Positions 7,594 to 17,658 are shown, counted from the stretch's first letter. The stretch is DNA of 64,000 bases from Spirosoma sp. 48-14 (GCF_001898575.1 NZ_MKUD01000063.1:385215-449214), one strand, 5' to 3'. Notes: generated from the letters alone by a model not told the origin. A program made the numbers and translations.

Positions 7594-8985
7594 TCAAAAT
7601 TTAGTCAGGCCCAAATCCCAATTATCGGTGCGAAACGGGATAACAGGTAAACCTTCTCGGCTGAACAGATTTGGTTCGGGGGCGTCGCGAAAAGCAAACC
7701 GCACAGCTACGGGAGTTTTAACGCTCTCGGCCCAAACCTCAATCTCATTGCCGACGATCCGGGCCTTGGCTTTTACAAACACCTGATCGATACCCGCAAT
7801 GCCAAATTCAGTCAGTTCATTCCCTGTACTCATGAACCCGTTTGGTACTTGATCGAACGTAAGCCGAATTACCGAACCACGTATTTGCATCGACCGATAT
7901 TTAGGGCTTTTATAGGCGATTACTGGTCGCTTGTAATTCTCAGCTAACGCCCAGTTTGCCAGCCGATTACCAACCTCTTTTTTAAAGATCGGATGTACAT
8001 CATCCAGATTATCAGCTAAATCAGTTGTAACAACCATACCCGTTTTGGGTATATCCATAGCGTTGGCTTGGGCTTCCCGAAGTAGTGGCGTTTCAAATTT
8101 TCCTCCGTACCGATACGGAGCCAGTTGTACGTAGTAAAACGGAAAATCAGTCTGCCAAAGCCCTCGCCAACCCTCAATCAGCAGGTGCATGAGCCGGTAA
8201 TAGGCTGGTGCATAATGCCGGTTCGATTCACCCTGATACCAGATCACTCCTGCAATAGCAAACGACGTAATAGGGGCAACCATGCCATTGTACAACCAAC
8301 CGGCTTTGGCAGGTGCCCATTGGTTTTGGGGCATCATCTGAATCGAGTGACGCGTCTCGGGGTAAAGCATAGCCAGTGCTTCGGGCATCCAGGATTCAAT
8401 CTTTGTGGCACCCCACGACATATCAATCAGGCCAATCGGGACATTCAGGCCTGCATGCAGCTTTTTACCGAAAAAATAACCGACCGCACTAAAGGCTTTC
8501 AGACTAGCCGAATCACAGATTTGCCACCGCCCTTTTACATCGTCCTGAGGTACAGGAGACGACCGTTTTGTCATCTTAAACAGGCGAATACTCGGATTGA
8601 ACGCCTGTGGCAACTCAGCCTGCGCATCTTTAACGCCCCCTGCCGCACTCAGGCCCATATTCGACTGACCCGAGCAAAGCCATACTTCACCAATCAGGAT
8701 GTTGGTCAATTGGATGGTCGAACTCCCCGCAATGGTAATCGTATGAGGCCCACCAGCGGCTGGTGTTCGTAATCGAACTTTCCAGGTAGCATCGTCGGAG
8801 CAGGTTACGCTTATGGGTCGATTGTCCCAACTGGCCGTGACGATGATTTTTTCCGGCGGACTCCCCCAACCCCAGATGGCAACATCCGTCTGTTGCTGCA
8901 ATACCATATTCGATCCCAGAATAGACGGTAAGCTAACTTCAGCTCTGGCAGCCAGAGCCAGCAGGAAGAAGACTATGGTTTTCAA
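7594..8985 (-). CDS. Sialate O-acetylesterase-like SGNH hydrolase (secreted)
   Basis: The 463-residue protein begins with a signal peptide (MKTIVFFLLALAARA). The SASA/SGNH fold is shown by GEVWLCSGQSNMGLS near residue 100 (nucleophile serine), GVIWYQGESN near residue 245, and DNLDDVHP near residue 325 with the catalytic Asp/His pair. The family removes acetyl groups from sialic acid or from plant xylans and pectins. The first codon is TTG at 8985; no ATG lies upstream in frame before a stop. It is the last gene of the first SusC/SusD locus, so it probably deacetylates the imported glycan. A three-stem palindrome separates it from the FAD enzyme. Confidence 0.87.
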   Translation of the reverse strand: MKTIVFFLLALAARAEVSLPSILGSNMVLQQQTDVAIWGWGSPPEKIIVTASWDNRPISVTCSDDATWKVRLRTPAAGGPHTITIAGSSTIQLTNILIGEVWLCSGQSNMGLSAAGGVKDAQAELPQAFNPSIRLFKMTKRSSPVPQDDVKGRWQICDSASLKAFSAVGYFFGKKLHAGLNVPIGLIDMSWGATKIESWMPEALAMLYPETRHSIQMMPQNQWAPAKAGWLYNGMVAPITSFAIAGVIWYQGESNRHYAPAYYRLMHLLIEGWRGLWQTDFPFYYVQLAPYRYGGKFETPLLREAQANAMDIPKTGMVVTTDLADNLDDVHPIFKKEVGNRLANWALAENYKRPVIAYKSPKYRSMQIRGSVIRLTFDQVPNGFMSTGNELTEFGIAGIDQVFVKAKARIVGNEIEVWAESVKTPVAVRFAFRDAPEPNLFSREGLPVIPFRTDNWDLGLTKF

Positions 8986-9025
8986 CAGCTTTATGTTTTA
9001 ACGAATTATATGGTGTCTATCCGTG

Positions 9026-9123
9026 GTGTCGGTTACTTTAACCGACACGTGAGGTTCCTCAAAACCTAATTCGATCTGTTCGGTTTTAAGAAACCTCACG
9101 TGTCAGCTATGAGTAGCTGACAT
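9026..9123. repeat. Compound palindrome of three hairpins
   Basis: Three nested or adjacent stems fill this gap: GTGTCGGTTA/TAACCGACAC (9026-9048), GTGAGGTTCCTCAAAACC with GGTTTTAAGAAACCTCAC (9049-9066 with 9082-9099), and GTGTCAGCTA-TGAG-TAGCTGACA (about 9099-9122). The last stem has the same skeleton as the hairpin at 31646-31667. Confidence 0.75.
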
Positions 9124-9224
9124 CACGATATGCTTTAGTCAGGATTTGACTTTTTTGATCAACCCTAAACTCCCATTTAGATCTCTCCTTGGGTCGGGGT
9201 GACAACATATAAAACCCCATAACC

Positions 9225-10685
9225 CTAAGCCCGCATACCCAGCTTAGTCAGCAATTGGGCAGCATCGCTCCAGGCTACTTCATTGGGCAGTTTATTGGTT
9301 TTGGCCGCAATGGAAGCCACAGCACCAGCCGCTTCGCCCATGGCAACGGCATTGCCCGTTACCCGATAACTGGCATGAGCTACAAAGTCGCCACTGATGC
9401 AACGTCCGGCCATCATTAGCCCATCCACATCTTTAGCAATCAGTGCCCGTAGTGGAATATCGTACGGGATCATTTTGATGCCACCCCGACCGATGGTTTC
9501 TACCTCGTTGGTTTTCCGATCAGCCGCGTGAATGTCGACGCCAAAGGTTGGCCGAACCACTGCATCCTCATGCCGAGCACCAACAACCAAATCCTGTTTG
9601 GTAACCGTGTAGCGACCATGAATCCGTCGGCCATCGCGAATACCAATCTGCTCAGGGGTAGCTACAATCTGCATACCTTCCCAGGGACCACCAAGTTTGT
9701 TCAGTCCCCGCACAATGTTGTACACTTCAGCTCTGGCCTGCACCGTGGCTTCGGTAATCTCGTCGGCGTCGAACGCTTTGATATTGTACTCATGGTTGAC
9801 CATAATCATGACCAGATTATCCCGAATCAGGAAGAGCGTGGGCATACCATACGAGGGCGTAATACCTGCCCTGGCAATCTCTTTTTTGAACGCTTCAACC
9901 GCCGGAACGTGCCAGTTCTTTTTATCGCCATCATTTGTGTAAAACGAAATGAATTGCTTCAGGGCCGCTGGATCACGCACAACGGCCAACGTATTAAGTG
10001 TCAGTGGCTGGCAGGGACATGTATCGCCACCATGCCCGATTTCCCAACTGTTGCCTGCCTGGGCTCCCACATCACCATCGCCAGTAGCATCGATGAACAC
10101 TTTTGCTTTCCACGCTTCACGACCCGACTTGGAATCGGTCACAATCGTAGTAAGCTGTTTTTTATCTTTATAAGCGGACGACACGCGGGTGAGCAACCGA
10201 AACTTTACACCCGCTTCGATACACATTTCTTCCAGCAACACCTTCATTTCGTCGGGGTGGTACACAAACTGATCGGCGATTTTGTTGCGACGAGCGTTTC
10301 GCTCATCGAGTTTCGCCTTGATTTCTTTGGTTAGCCCCGGCTTGTCGAAATCGAAAATGTAGGTCAGTAACCCGGCCGTCCAAACGCCCCCCAAACACCC
10401 GTGCACTTCGATCAACTGCGTTTTGGCTCCCGCACGAGCAGCCGTAATAGCGGCCGATACACCCGCCGGCCCAGCTCCACACACCACGACGTCGAACTCG
10501 CCTTTGATGGGTACATTGCGGGCGGGTTCTTTAAACTCGTCAGCCGTTTTCGATGCTGCTTCGGCATCTGATGCCAGTATAGGCAACGCAGCGGCCCCAG
10601 CTCCGGCAATCGTCGATTGAATAAATTTCCGGCGGTTCAGGCTGAACAGGGCCGATAGGCGGTTTTGATTCTCAGTTGGTTCCAT
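9225..10685 (-). CDS. FAD-dependent oxidoreductase with Tat-type signal
   Basis: The protein is 486 residues from ATG 10685 (MEPTENQNR); a longer frame to 10739 runs into a palindrome. The N-terminus has a twin-arginine-like signal (NRRKFIQSTIAGAGAAALP), so export as a folded flavoprotein is likely. The FAD-binding GxGxxG is VVVCGAGPAGVSAAITAARAG near residues 67-85, followed by a GGVWTAGLLT motif of the FAD_oxidored family; a second FAD contact occurs near the C-terminus (DGLMMAGRCIS). Family members oxidise or rearrange diverse substrates. The gene lies between SusD and the acetylesterase on the same strand, so action on a glycan-derived compound is inferred. Confidence 0.85.
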   Translation of the reverse strand: MEPTENQNRLSALFSLNRRKFIQSTIAGAGAAALPILASDAEAASKTADEFKEPARNVPIKGEFDVVVCGAGPAGVSAAITAARAGAKTQLIEVHGCLGGVWTAGLLTYIFDFDKPGLTKEIKAKLDERNARRNKIADQFVYHPDEMKVLLEEMCIEAGVKFRLLTRVSSAYKDKKQLTTIVTDSKSGREAWKAKVFIDATGDGDVGAQAGNSWEIGHGGDTCPCQPLTLNTLAVVRDPAALKQFISFYTNDGDKKNWHVPAVEAFKKEIARAGITPSYGMPTLFLIRDNLVMIMVNHEYNIKAFDADEITEATVQARAEVYNIVRGLNKLGGPWEGMQIVATPEQIGIRDGRRIHGRYTVTKQDLVVGARHEDAVVRPTFGVDIHAADRKTNEVETIGRGGIKMIPYDIPLRALIAKDVDGLMMAGRCISGDFVAHASYRVTGNAVAMGEAAGAVASIAAKTNKLPNEVAWSDAAQLLTKLGMRA

Positions 10686-10707
10686 GACGAGAGATATAGG
10701 AATAAAT

Positions 10708-10776
10708 AATGGATAATGTAAAATGGACAATGCACTCACTCACAGGCCAATAACTATCCATTTTGCATTATTCATT
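10708..10776. repeat. AATGGATAATG-family intergenic palindrome
   Basis: AATGGATAATGTAAAATGGA (10708-10727) pairs with 10757-10776 with two mismatches. It separates susD from the FAD oxidoreductase and belongs to the same sequence family as 5821-5911 and 25594-25675. Confidence 0.75.
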
Positions 10777-10786
10777 AAATTGACAT

Positions 10787-12232
10787 TTAGTACCCTGGAT
10801 TTTGGTCTTTTACCGGATCAATGGCGGTGTTATAGCTTACTTCCGAAACCGGAATGGGCCACAGATAATGCTTCTGAGCGATGGTTTTGCCTTTGGCAGC
10901 CAGAATGATTTCAGCAGCTTTTCCCGTTCGTTTGAGTTCGAGCCAGCGTTTGCCTTCATACTGAAATTCGTACCCCCGCTCCTTCACCAGCAGATTCAGG
11001 AATGCAGCCGCTGAACCGTAATCAGCAAGTTTAAAATCGACCGAGGATGGGGTGCCCGACGGCTTGCCATACGCCCGACGATGTACCTGGTTGAGGGCTT
11101 CCATTGCGGCTGCTGTAGGGCCATTCGCGGCCTGACTAGCCGCTTCAGCATAAATCAGTAACAAATCGGCGTAGCGGTACCAGCTTACGTCGTTGGCGGC
11201 TCCGGCAAATTCGAGTGAATTGGGGTCGATGTATTTTTTACTAAGTAAGGACGTGGCCCCAACCCCAATATTCCACGGATACCAAAGTGTTTTACGAAGG
11301 TCGGCGTTGTCCCAGTTGCTGTAGGCAGGTAAAGTACTGTCGTTGTACAGCCCAAATACACCACCGCCACCACCCAGCAGCTTGGTTCCGGGGTGATTCG
11401 TCAGTGTGGGGAACAGGTTGCCCTGACCGGGTTGATGCGAGAACTTCAGCGAAAAAATCTCTTCGCTGGTCGTGATGACATCCGGGCCGAATAGCTTCTG
11501 AAAATCATCGACCGTAGAGACCTGAACCAGCGCGTATTTATTGGCTTTAATCACTTCATCGGCCTTATCGCGGGCTTCGGCAAATTTACCAAGTTGCAGA
11601 TATACATCGGCTAGCATGGTTTTGGCAGCCCATTTTGTGGGTCGTCCAATGTCCGTCACCTGATCGGGCAGGCCCGTTTCGGCTGCCTGCAAATCCGACA
11701 AAATCAGCGCATAGACTTCATCGACGGTGTTTCGTTTTGCCGTAATATCGGCCATATTGGCTTCCGTTCGGATGGGAACTCCACTCCAGTTACGCACCAG
11801 ATGGAAGTAACTGAACGCCCGCAGAAACTTAGCCTCAGCGACTGATTTGGCAATATCGGCCTGACTGATCGACTTCCCGTTGGGTGCATTTTTAATCACC
11901 AGATTCGCATTGCGGATACTCAGATAAAAGGCAGACCACGCCCCCGATACCCGGCTGACATTGACGTTGTCCAGTCCCGCGAAATTATTCAGGATAGCGT
12001 AACTGCCCCGGCCAAGCCCATAGTCGGTATGGCCTTCCAGTACGGCGATATAAACGCCCATACCACTGGTATTGCTATCGCGCAAAGGCGTGTAAATGGC
12101 ATTGACTGCCGCCTGTACTTCGGCCAGCGTATTGTAGAATGTCTCTACCGCCAGCGATTTAGGCGCTTCCTTCAGCACATCCTCACAGGATGCCAGAAAG
12201 AGCGTGGAGAGGAGGAATAGGAGTTTTTTCAT
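10787..12232 (-). CDS. RagB/SusD family nutrient-uptake outer membrane lipoprotein (locus 1)
   Basis: The 481-residue protein starts at ATG 12232 (MKKLLFLLST) and has a lipobox FLASC, so it is a surface lipoprotein. SusD features include the early ETFYNTLAEVQAAVNAIYTPL helix pair, AEAKFLRAFSYFHLVRNWSGVP near residue 125, the TPR-like region TMLADVYLQLGKFAEARDKA, and the C-terminal LVKERGYEFQYEGKRWLELKR and PIPVSEV blocks. SusD binds glycan at the cell surface and caps the SusC channel. It lies downstream of susC with a repeat between them. Glycan specificity is not readable. Confidence 0.93.
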   Translation of the reverse strand: MKKLLFLLSTLFLASCEDVLKEAPKSLAVETFYNTLAEVQAAVNAIYTPLRDSNTSGMGVYIAVLEGHTDYGLGRGSYAILNNFAGLDNVNVSRVSGAWSAFYLSIRNANLVIKNAPNGKSISQADIAKSVAEAKFLRAFSYFHLVRNWSGVPIRTEANMADITAKRNTVDEVYALILSDLQAAETGLPDQVTDIGRPTKWAAKTMLADVYLQLGKFAEARDKADEVIKANKYALVQVSTVDDFQKLFGPDVITTSEEIFSLKFSHQPGQGNLFPTLTNHPGTKLLGGGGGVFGLYNDSTLPAYSNWDNADLRKTLWYPWNIGVGATSLLSKKYIDPNSLEFAGAANDVSWYRYADLLLIYAEAASQAANGPTAAAMEALNQVHRRAYGKPSGTPSSVDFKLADYGSAAAFLNLLVKERGYEFQYEGKRWLELKRTGKAAEIILAAKGKTIAQKHYLWPIPVSEVSYNTAIDPVKDQNPGY

Positions 12233-12240
12233 AAATTTTA

Positions 12241-12380
12241 AAGAGTGAATGAGCGAAAGAGTGAATGAGCGAAATCGGACCGCCGAAGCGGAGTGAGTAT
12301 TCCCACGAGGCCTGAGCGACATATTGCGTAGTTGTTTTTAGGACACATCGCTCTTTCACTCATTCACTCTTTCGCTCTTT
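12241..12380. repeat. Palindrome built from GAATGAGC/GAAAGAGT octamers
   Basis: Left units AAGAGTGAATGAGCGAAAGA... (12241-12272) face CGCTCTTTCACTCATTCACT... (12349-12380). The arms are made of tandem 7-8-base units and pair in several registers. The loop holds about 75 bases. The same unit type forms the perfect palindrome at 39873-39957. It lies between susC and susD. Confidence 0.75.
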
Positions 12381-12385
12381 GACCA

Positions 12386-15300
12386 TTAAAACCCAGCTCG
12401 CACACCAAAGGTGATGGACTTGGCAGTGGGGTAACTGTATTGATCGAAACCCTGAGCAATGGAGTTGGAGCCACCACTGGAGTTCACTTCGGGGTCCCAC
12501 CACGAATAGTTCGTAAACGTCAGCAGATTTTGACCACTGGCATACACCTGCATCGACCGAATCCAGGTTGCCCCCCATTTTAGAGTTGGCAGATTGTACG
12601 CTAACTGAATGTTTTTCAGCCGTAAGTAAGAGCCGTTTTCCACAAATCGATTGGAGACGTTGACGCGTGTGGTACTGCTCACGAGCGGGTATTTGGCGGT
12701 GGTGTTAGTGGGTGTCCAGTGATTCAGAAAAACCTCGCGCGGCATATTCAGCCCATAACCGTAATCGACCGTATTATTGATGGCACTGGTATTGAAAATA
12801 TCGTTCCCCTGCGTGCCCTGCAAAAAGAGGGTCAGGTCGAAGTTTTTGTACGACATGCTGGAATTGAAGCCGTAGATAAATTTCGGATTCGGATTGCCAA
12901 TAAAAGTTTTGTCGCGAACGGTAATGGTCCCATCGCCATCCATGTCCTTGTATTTTATTTTGCCTTTATCGTCGTACCCATCTTCGATATAGCCCCAGAA
13001 CATGCCCATCGGCTGGCCTTCCCGAAGAATATTTCGCGTATCGGTAATGGCCGATATGTCGACAAAAGCACCCAGAATATCTTGCCCACCGTATAATTTC
13101 AGCACCTTGTTCCGGTTCAGCGCCACATTCGTGTTCACATTCCACTTGAACGCGCCCGTCAGAATATTGGCATTGATCCCCAACTCCAAGCCTTTGTTCT
13201 GCACTTCGCCCACATTCTGAATGGTGGTTGTAAAGCCCAGAGACGACGGTAGTTGTACGGTATTCAGCAGATCACGAGTGTTTTTGATGTAGTAATCGGC
13301 CGTGATCAGTATACGATTTTGCAGGATACCCAAGTCAATGCCGATGTCCTTTTGCTCCGTAGTTTCCCATTTCAGATTGCCGGGCAGGTTTGTACCGGGC
13401 GAGTAGGCCGTATAAAGCGCATCACCAAAGATGGTTTTTCCCGAATATAGTTGATTCAATGTAGCATAAGCATTGATCGCCTGGCTACCTGTAAGTCCCC
13501 AACTGGCCCGAAGCTTCAGATCTGAAACCAGGGTGCTGTTCTTCAAAAACTCTTCGTTCGAAATCCGCCACGCCAGGGCACCGGATGGAAAGTAGCCCCA
13601 CTTACTGCCTTCGCTGTACTTGGACGACCCATCGGCCCGGAAACTAACCGTCGCCAGATATTTACTATCGAATGCATAGTTGACCCGGCCCAGATACGAC
13701 AACAAAACCGACTTGGAATAACCCGATGCTGGAATACCGGGCGTTCCGGCCGCGCCCAGATCAGACGTCTGGCTGGAATTGCTGATGTAGTTGGCCCCGC
13801 TGCCGCTCAATGTCGTTGTCAGAAAGTCCTGGTACGTGAACCCGGCCACGGCCGAAATGCTGTGCTTTTGCCGGATGGTTTTGTTATAGCTAATGGTATT
13901 CTCATTCAAGAGGCTGGTCAGTTGCGTTGTACTCACACTGGCGTTGCCCGTTGAGCCGAAATAGTTAGTCGTTGTATAGGAGTCGGTGCGGTCGTCGGAG
14001 TTTTCGATACCACCCGAAATTTTAATGGTCAGCTCAGGAATGGGGTTGTAAATAAACGCGGCATTGGTCAGAACCCGGTTGCCTTTGGTCAGGCTGCTCT
14101 GTTCGTTCAGTATATTGATCGGGTTCCGTAGCTGGGTATTGACAAACGCATAGGTTGTGCCAAATACTTCGTAAGAGCCGTCGGCTTTGTAAGGCCCTAA
14201 GACGGGTGGGGCCGATATGGCTCCGGCAATGAGCGATCCGCCCCGGTTGCTACCCTGGCTATTCTGGGCGTTCGTCGTGATTTTGGTTAACGTACTGGCA
14301 AAGTTGACCGATAGTTTTTTGCTGAGCGCATGGTTGATATTGGTCCGTATGGAGTAGCGGTTGTAGTCACTGCCGCGAATGATTCCGTCCTGGCTGAACA
14401 CACTTCCCGACAGTGAAAATTGCGTTTTTTCGTTTCCCCCACTGATGTTCAGCGATGCCGTTTTCATGGGGGCCGTCTGAAAAACCAGGTTCTGCCAGTC
14501 GGTGCCCTGCCCGAACGCATTGATCTGGTCCTGGGTAAAATAGGGTTTCAACCCATCGTTGGCCGCCTGTTCGTTGTAAAACGTCGCGTATTCTTTGGCG
14601 TTCATCATATCCAGCTTTTTGCGTAGGGTTTGCGAACTGTAGCTGGCTTCAAAATCGACCGTAGCCTTGCCCGCCTTTCCCCGCTTGGTGGTGATGAGTA
14701 CAACCCCATTGGCACCACGGGAGCCATAAATAGCGGTGGCCGAAGCATCTTTCAGGATTTCGATGTTTTCGATATCAGCATTGTTTAATACGGTCGGATT
14801 ACTCCCCGACAGCGGGAAACCATCCACTACATACAGCGGCTCGTTACTCCCCTGAATCGAGTTGGTCCCGCGAATCCGCACGCTGACACTCCCACCGGGA
14901 GCACCCGTATTTTGTAATACCTGCACCCCAGCCGCCCGACCCGACAACGCCTGTAACACGTTCGTAGCCGGATAGGCGTTCAGGTCTTTGGCCTTCACCT
15001 GAGCCAGCGACCCCGTCAGGTCGCTTTTCTTAACCGTCCCATAACCTACCACCACCACCTCATCCAGCGACTTATCATCGGGTATCATTTGTACATCGAT
15101 AGTACTTCGGCTACCGATGCTGATCTCCTGATTCTGATAGCCCACAAAGGAGAAGACCAGCGTAGCCGCTCCATCTGGTATATTCAGTCGGTATTTTCCT
15201 TCGGCATCGGTGGTGGCGCCACGGGTCGTATTCTTTACGACCACACTTACCCCAGGAAGCCCTTCACCCGTTTCGCTTTTGACGATTCCCGAAATGGTTC

Positions 15301-15793
15301 TTTCGACAACTACCGGAGCCACTGCCTTTTCGGCCGATAGTGTGGTAGCTGACCTATTGTCAACGAGTTGGGGCGTTGTGGAGGTCTGTGCATTTAGCAT
15401 CGGCGTTTCCGAACGGACGTCGGCTGTAGGCGACTTTCCCGGCTTTTTTTCGCCAATCACCATGTACACCCCACTTTTCACTTTCTTGTAACGAAGTCCC
15501 TGAGGACGCAGAATTGTATCCAGATTTTTTTCCAGCGAAGCCGCTGGATCGACCATCGAGGAAAGTACCGTCTGATCGTTGATTAATTTGTCTTCAAATA
15601 AAATATCGACGTGGTAACGCGCCTTAAACAAATTGAGTACATCCCGGAGTTGAAGCGTCTGCGAAGCGGTCATGGAGGACTGAACGGGCTTTTGAGTAGC
15701 CCAATTGGCAGCCATCACCTGTGCTTCTCCGGGGTAGCCATTCAGCAATACGCTGATGAGCAAAGCCACTGACGAGCGGAGAGCCTGTTGCAT
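12386..15793 (-). CDS. SusC/RagA family TonB-linked outer membrane transporter with STN domain (locus 1)
   Basis: The 1135-residue protein has a signal peptide, then an STN domain (residues about 45-115: LRDVLNLFKARYHVDILFED) that can contact the FecR anti-sigma factor. A carboxypeptidase-like beta domain follows (residues about 165-250: ISGIVKSETGEGLPGVSVVV), then the TonB plug (EVVVVGYGTVKKSDLTGS... and SVRIRGTNSI) and a beta-barrel ending in VRAGF. It imports glycan pieces delivered by SusD with energy from TonB. The STN domain indicates trans-envelope signalling to the sigma/anti-sigma pair just upstream. Overlapping ORFs on the other strand are shadows. Confidence 0.95.
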   Translation of the reverse strand: MQQALRSSVALLISVLLNGYPGEAQVMAANWATQKPVQSSMTASQTLQLRDVLNLFKARYHVDILFEDKLINDQTVLSSMVDPAASLEKNLDTILRPQGLRYKKVKSGVYMVIGEKKPGKSPTADVRSETPMLNAQTSTTPQLVDNRSATTLSAEKAVAPVVVERTISGIVKSETGEGLPGVSVVVKNTTRGATTDAEGKYRLNIPDGAATLVFSFVGYQNQEISIGSRSTIDVQMIPDDKSLDEVVVVGYGTVKKSDLTGSLAQVKAKDLNAYPATNVLQALSGRAAGVQVLQNTGAPGGSVSVRIRGTNSIQGSNEPLYVVDGFPLSGSNPTVLNNADIENIEILKDASATAIYGSRGANGVVLITTKRGKAGKATVDFEASYSSQTLRKKLDMMNAKEYATFYNEQAANDGLKPYFTQDQINAFGQGTDWQNLVFQTAPMKTASLNISGGNEKTQFSLSGSVFSQDGIIRGSDYNRYSIRTNINHALSKKLSVNFASTLTKITTNAQNSQGSNRGGSLIAGAISAPPVLGPYKADGSYEVFGTTYAFVNTQLRNPINILNEQSSLTKGNRVLTNAAFIYNPIPELTIKISGGIENSDDRTDSYTTTNYFGSTGNASVSTTQLTSLLNENTISYNKTIRQKHSISAVAGFTYQDFLTTTLSGSGANYISNSSQTSDLGAAGTPGIPASGYSKSVLLSYLGRVNYAFDSKYLATVSFRADGSSKYSEGSKWGYFPSGALAWRISNEEFLKNSTLVSDLKLRASWGLTGSQAINAYATLNQLYSGKTIFGDALYTAYSPGTNLPGNLKWETTEQKDIGIDLGILQNRILITADYYIKNTRDLLNTVQLPSSLGFTTTIQNVGEVQNKGLELGINANILTGAFKWNVNTNVALNRNKVLKLYGGQDILGAFVDISAITDTRNILREGQPMGMFWGYIEDGYDDKGKIKYKDMDGDGTITVRDKTFIGNPNPKFIYGFNSSMSYKNFDLTLFLQGTQGNDIFNTSAINNTVDYGYGLNMPREVFLNHWTPTNTTAKYPLVSSTTRVNVSNRFVENGSYLRLKNIQLAYNLPTLKWGATWIRSMQVYASGQNLLTFTNYSWWDPEVNSSGGSNSIAQGFDQYSYPTAKSITFGVRAGF

Positions 15794-15816
15794 GTGAGTA
15801 AGTAAAAGGTTAGGAG

Positions 15817-16845
15817 TTAATTCGTAAAGGTTACGTTGTTGTTATCGCGGTGGTAGTTGATCTGGAGCAGATCGGCCACCAGTTTGATCAGTTCGTTGGC
15901 ATCCTGAGCCGGAAAAGCTCCCGAAATGGTCCGATTGGCCAGTTCTTCGCCTTCTATATGGACAGTCAGGCCATAGTTATCGTGCAGGGTCTGGGCAATC
16001 TCACGCAGCGACGTAGTCTCGAACGTAAAGCGGTGCTGTTTCCACGACGATGCATTTTCAGGATGCGAGGTTTGTTTAAAGGCCAATTTGCCCTGCGCAT
16101 CAAGTGTGACCAAATCACCGGGTTTCATAATCATGGCGGGTTGATCCGGTTGTTTGGGCAGGGTCAGAGCCACTTTCCCCGACCGCAATACAACCTGCGT
16201 CCGGCGCTCCCGACTAAAAACTGTAAATTGCGTCCCCAACACATTCACGGCCAAGCCTTTCGGCGTCAGAACGACAAATCGCTGGTGATTCGGAAGATGA
16301 CGCACCGAAAAATCGGCCTCTCCGGTTAGTTCAACCTGTCGGCCAGCCGTTTCCGCTGATAAGAGCGGAATACGACTTTCGGAACCGAATCCAAATCTGG
16401 GGAAACGAATGCGGGAATTGGCGTTCAACTCCACAACCGACCCATCAGGCAACAGGCAGTGTTTGGTTTCGCCAAAGCCAGTTTCGATGGTTTTGTAGCG
16501 AATAACGTCGCCAGCCAGCCAATTGCCGATGCCCAGGATCAGGAGAACAGAAGCAGCCGCCAGCCAAATCCCCAATCGGCTACTATGCCACCACTGAACC
16601 GATGTATCTTCGACCGGAGAACTTACCCGAACGGTACTACCTATACGTTCCTGGGTAGCGTCAAAAGCGTTCTGCCAGTTGGTCGTTAGTTGGAGGTTGG
16701 CAAGTTCCCACTCATGCAGCCACTGGTAATACGTATCCTGATTACCGGGTTGGGCCAGCCAGCGTTCAATTGATTTTTTCTGGAGTGGACTCACCTTTCC
16801 GGCGAAATAGTCGAAAGCGAGCGTTTTATTCACAAGTTCTTCCAT
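15817..16845 (-). CDS. FecR family anti-sigma factor with DUF4974 (locus 1)
   Basis: The 342-residue protein starts at ATG 16845 (MEELVNKTL). The N-terminal cytoplasmic part is followed by one membrane helix near residues 110-125 (LGIWLAAASVLLILGIGNWL). The FecR domain follows (FGETKHCLLPDGSVVELNANS... and VNVLGTQFTVF), and the C-terminal DUF4974 domain (SLREIAQTLHDNYGLTVHIEG...) contacts the STN domain of SusC. It holds the ECF sigma factor inactive until the transporter signals substrate. It lies 43 bases after the sigma gene and 23 bases before susC, consistent with one transcript. Confidence 0.93.
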   Translation of the reverse strand: MEELVNKTLAFDYFAGKVSPLQKKSIERWLAQPGNQDTYYQWLHEWELANLQLTTNWQNAFDATQERIGSTVRVSSPVEDTSVQWWHSSRLGIWLAAASVLLILGIGNWLAGDVIRYKTIETGFGETKHCLLPDGSVVELNANSRIRFPRFGFGSESRIPLLSAETAGRQVELTGEADFSVRHLPNHQRFVVLTPKGLAVNVLGTQFTVFSRERRTQVVLRSGKVALTLPKQPDQPAMIMKPGDLVTLDAQGKLAFKQTSHPENASSWKQHRFTFETTSLREIAQTLHDNYGLTVHIEGEELANRTISGAFPAQDANELIKLVADLLQINYHRDNNNVTFTN

Positions 16846-16888
16846 AACAAAGGGGTTTGGGGAATGACACAGTGTGGCCGTTTTACCC

Positions 16889-17539
16889 TTAGTGTAACCC
16901 GACAAAAAGTAAGCAAACCATCGTCAGAATGGCCCGTCGGATTTGAGACAAGGCCCGAGACAAATGAGCTTCTACGGTTTTCAGGGCAATGCCCAATTCG
17001 GCCGCGATCTCCAGATTCTTCCGGTTTTCGAATCGGCTCATCAGAAACACACGTTGGCATTGCGACGGTAACTCCTTGATGACTTTCTCCAGCCGCTGAA
17101 AGGTTTCATCGTATTCAACCAGCGTTTGGGGTGACTCTTCCGCCCCGGCATACTCCATCTCGTCAATCGACGCCGGGGTACGGTTGCCCGTCAGTTCGTC
17201 GCGCAGGTAATTATAGGCTCGATGGCGTACGGCGGCATAGAGATAGGTACGATAGGTAAATTGTACAGAGCGATGCGCATCGGTTTTCCAGAGCTGATAA
17301 AATACTTCGCTGACAATATCTTCGGCTACCTCACGGGTATACACAAAGCGCAGGGCGTGGCTGCAAAGAGGGTTATAATAAAGCCGGAACAGGGCTTCGA
17401 ACCCTTTTTCCGACGATTCGGCGAAGGCCGCTCTGATAAAAAACTCGTTATCCACAACGGCCGTTGCGTGACTGCCCGCACGCAGGGGGCGGGGTACATC
17501 ACCTGAATCGAAGCGCTGATATCCTTCTGGTTCGGTCAT
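16889..17539 (-). CDS. ECF RNA polymerase sigma-70 factor (locus 1)
   Basis: The protein is 216 residues from ATG 17539 (MTEPEGYQ). Region 2 is GFEALFRLYYNPLCSHALRF and EDIVSEVFYQLW; region 4 is ELPSQCQRVFLMSRFENRKNLEIAAELGIALKTVEAHLSRAL, with the helix-turn-helix at the end. The C-terminus ends in a hydrophobic LTMVCLLFVGLH. It is the first gene of locus 1 and probably activates the downstream susCD transcript when released by FecR. A start 10 codons upstream (17569) is possible. Confidence 0.92.
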   Translation of the reverse strand: MTEPEGYQRFDSGDVPRPLRAGSHATAVVDNEFFIRAAFAESSEKGFEALFRLYYNPLCSHALRFVYTREVAEDIVSEVFYQLWKTDAHRSVQFTYRTYLYAAVRHRAYNYLRDELTGNRTPASIDEMEYAGAEESPQTLVEYDETFQRLEKVIKELPSQCQRVFLMSRFENRKNLEIAAELGIALKTVEAHLSRALSQIRRAILTMVCLLFVGLH

Positions 17540-17658
17540 AAGATTACCGGTCAAGTACGCGAATGACACGAATATTGGCGATTACCCTTAGTCGAAAATA
17601 ACTTTTTTGTGAAAATTTTTCCCTGATTTTCACAAAAACACCACGAAAGGCCTATAAA

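Noticed and set aside
8125-8772. 215-residue plus-strand ORF opposite the acetylesterase
   Set aside because: It is antisense to the conserved SGNH motifs and has no homologue-like features.
9528-10334. 268-residue plus-strand ORF opposite the FAD oxidoreductase
   Set aside because: It mirrors the conserved FAD enzyme and reads as low-information sequence; no domain or context supports it.
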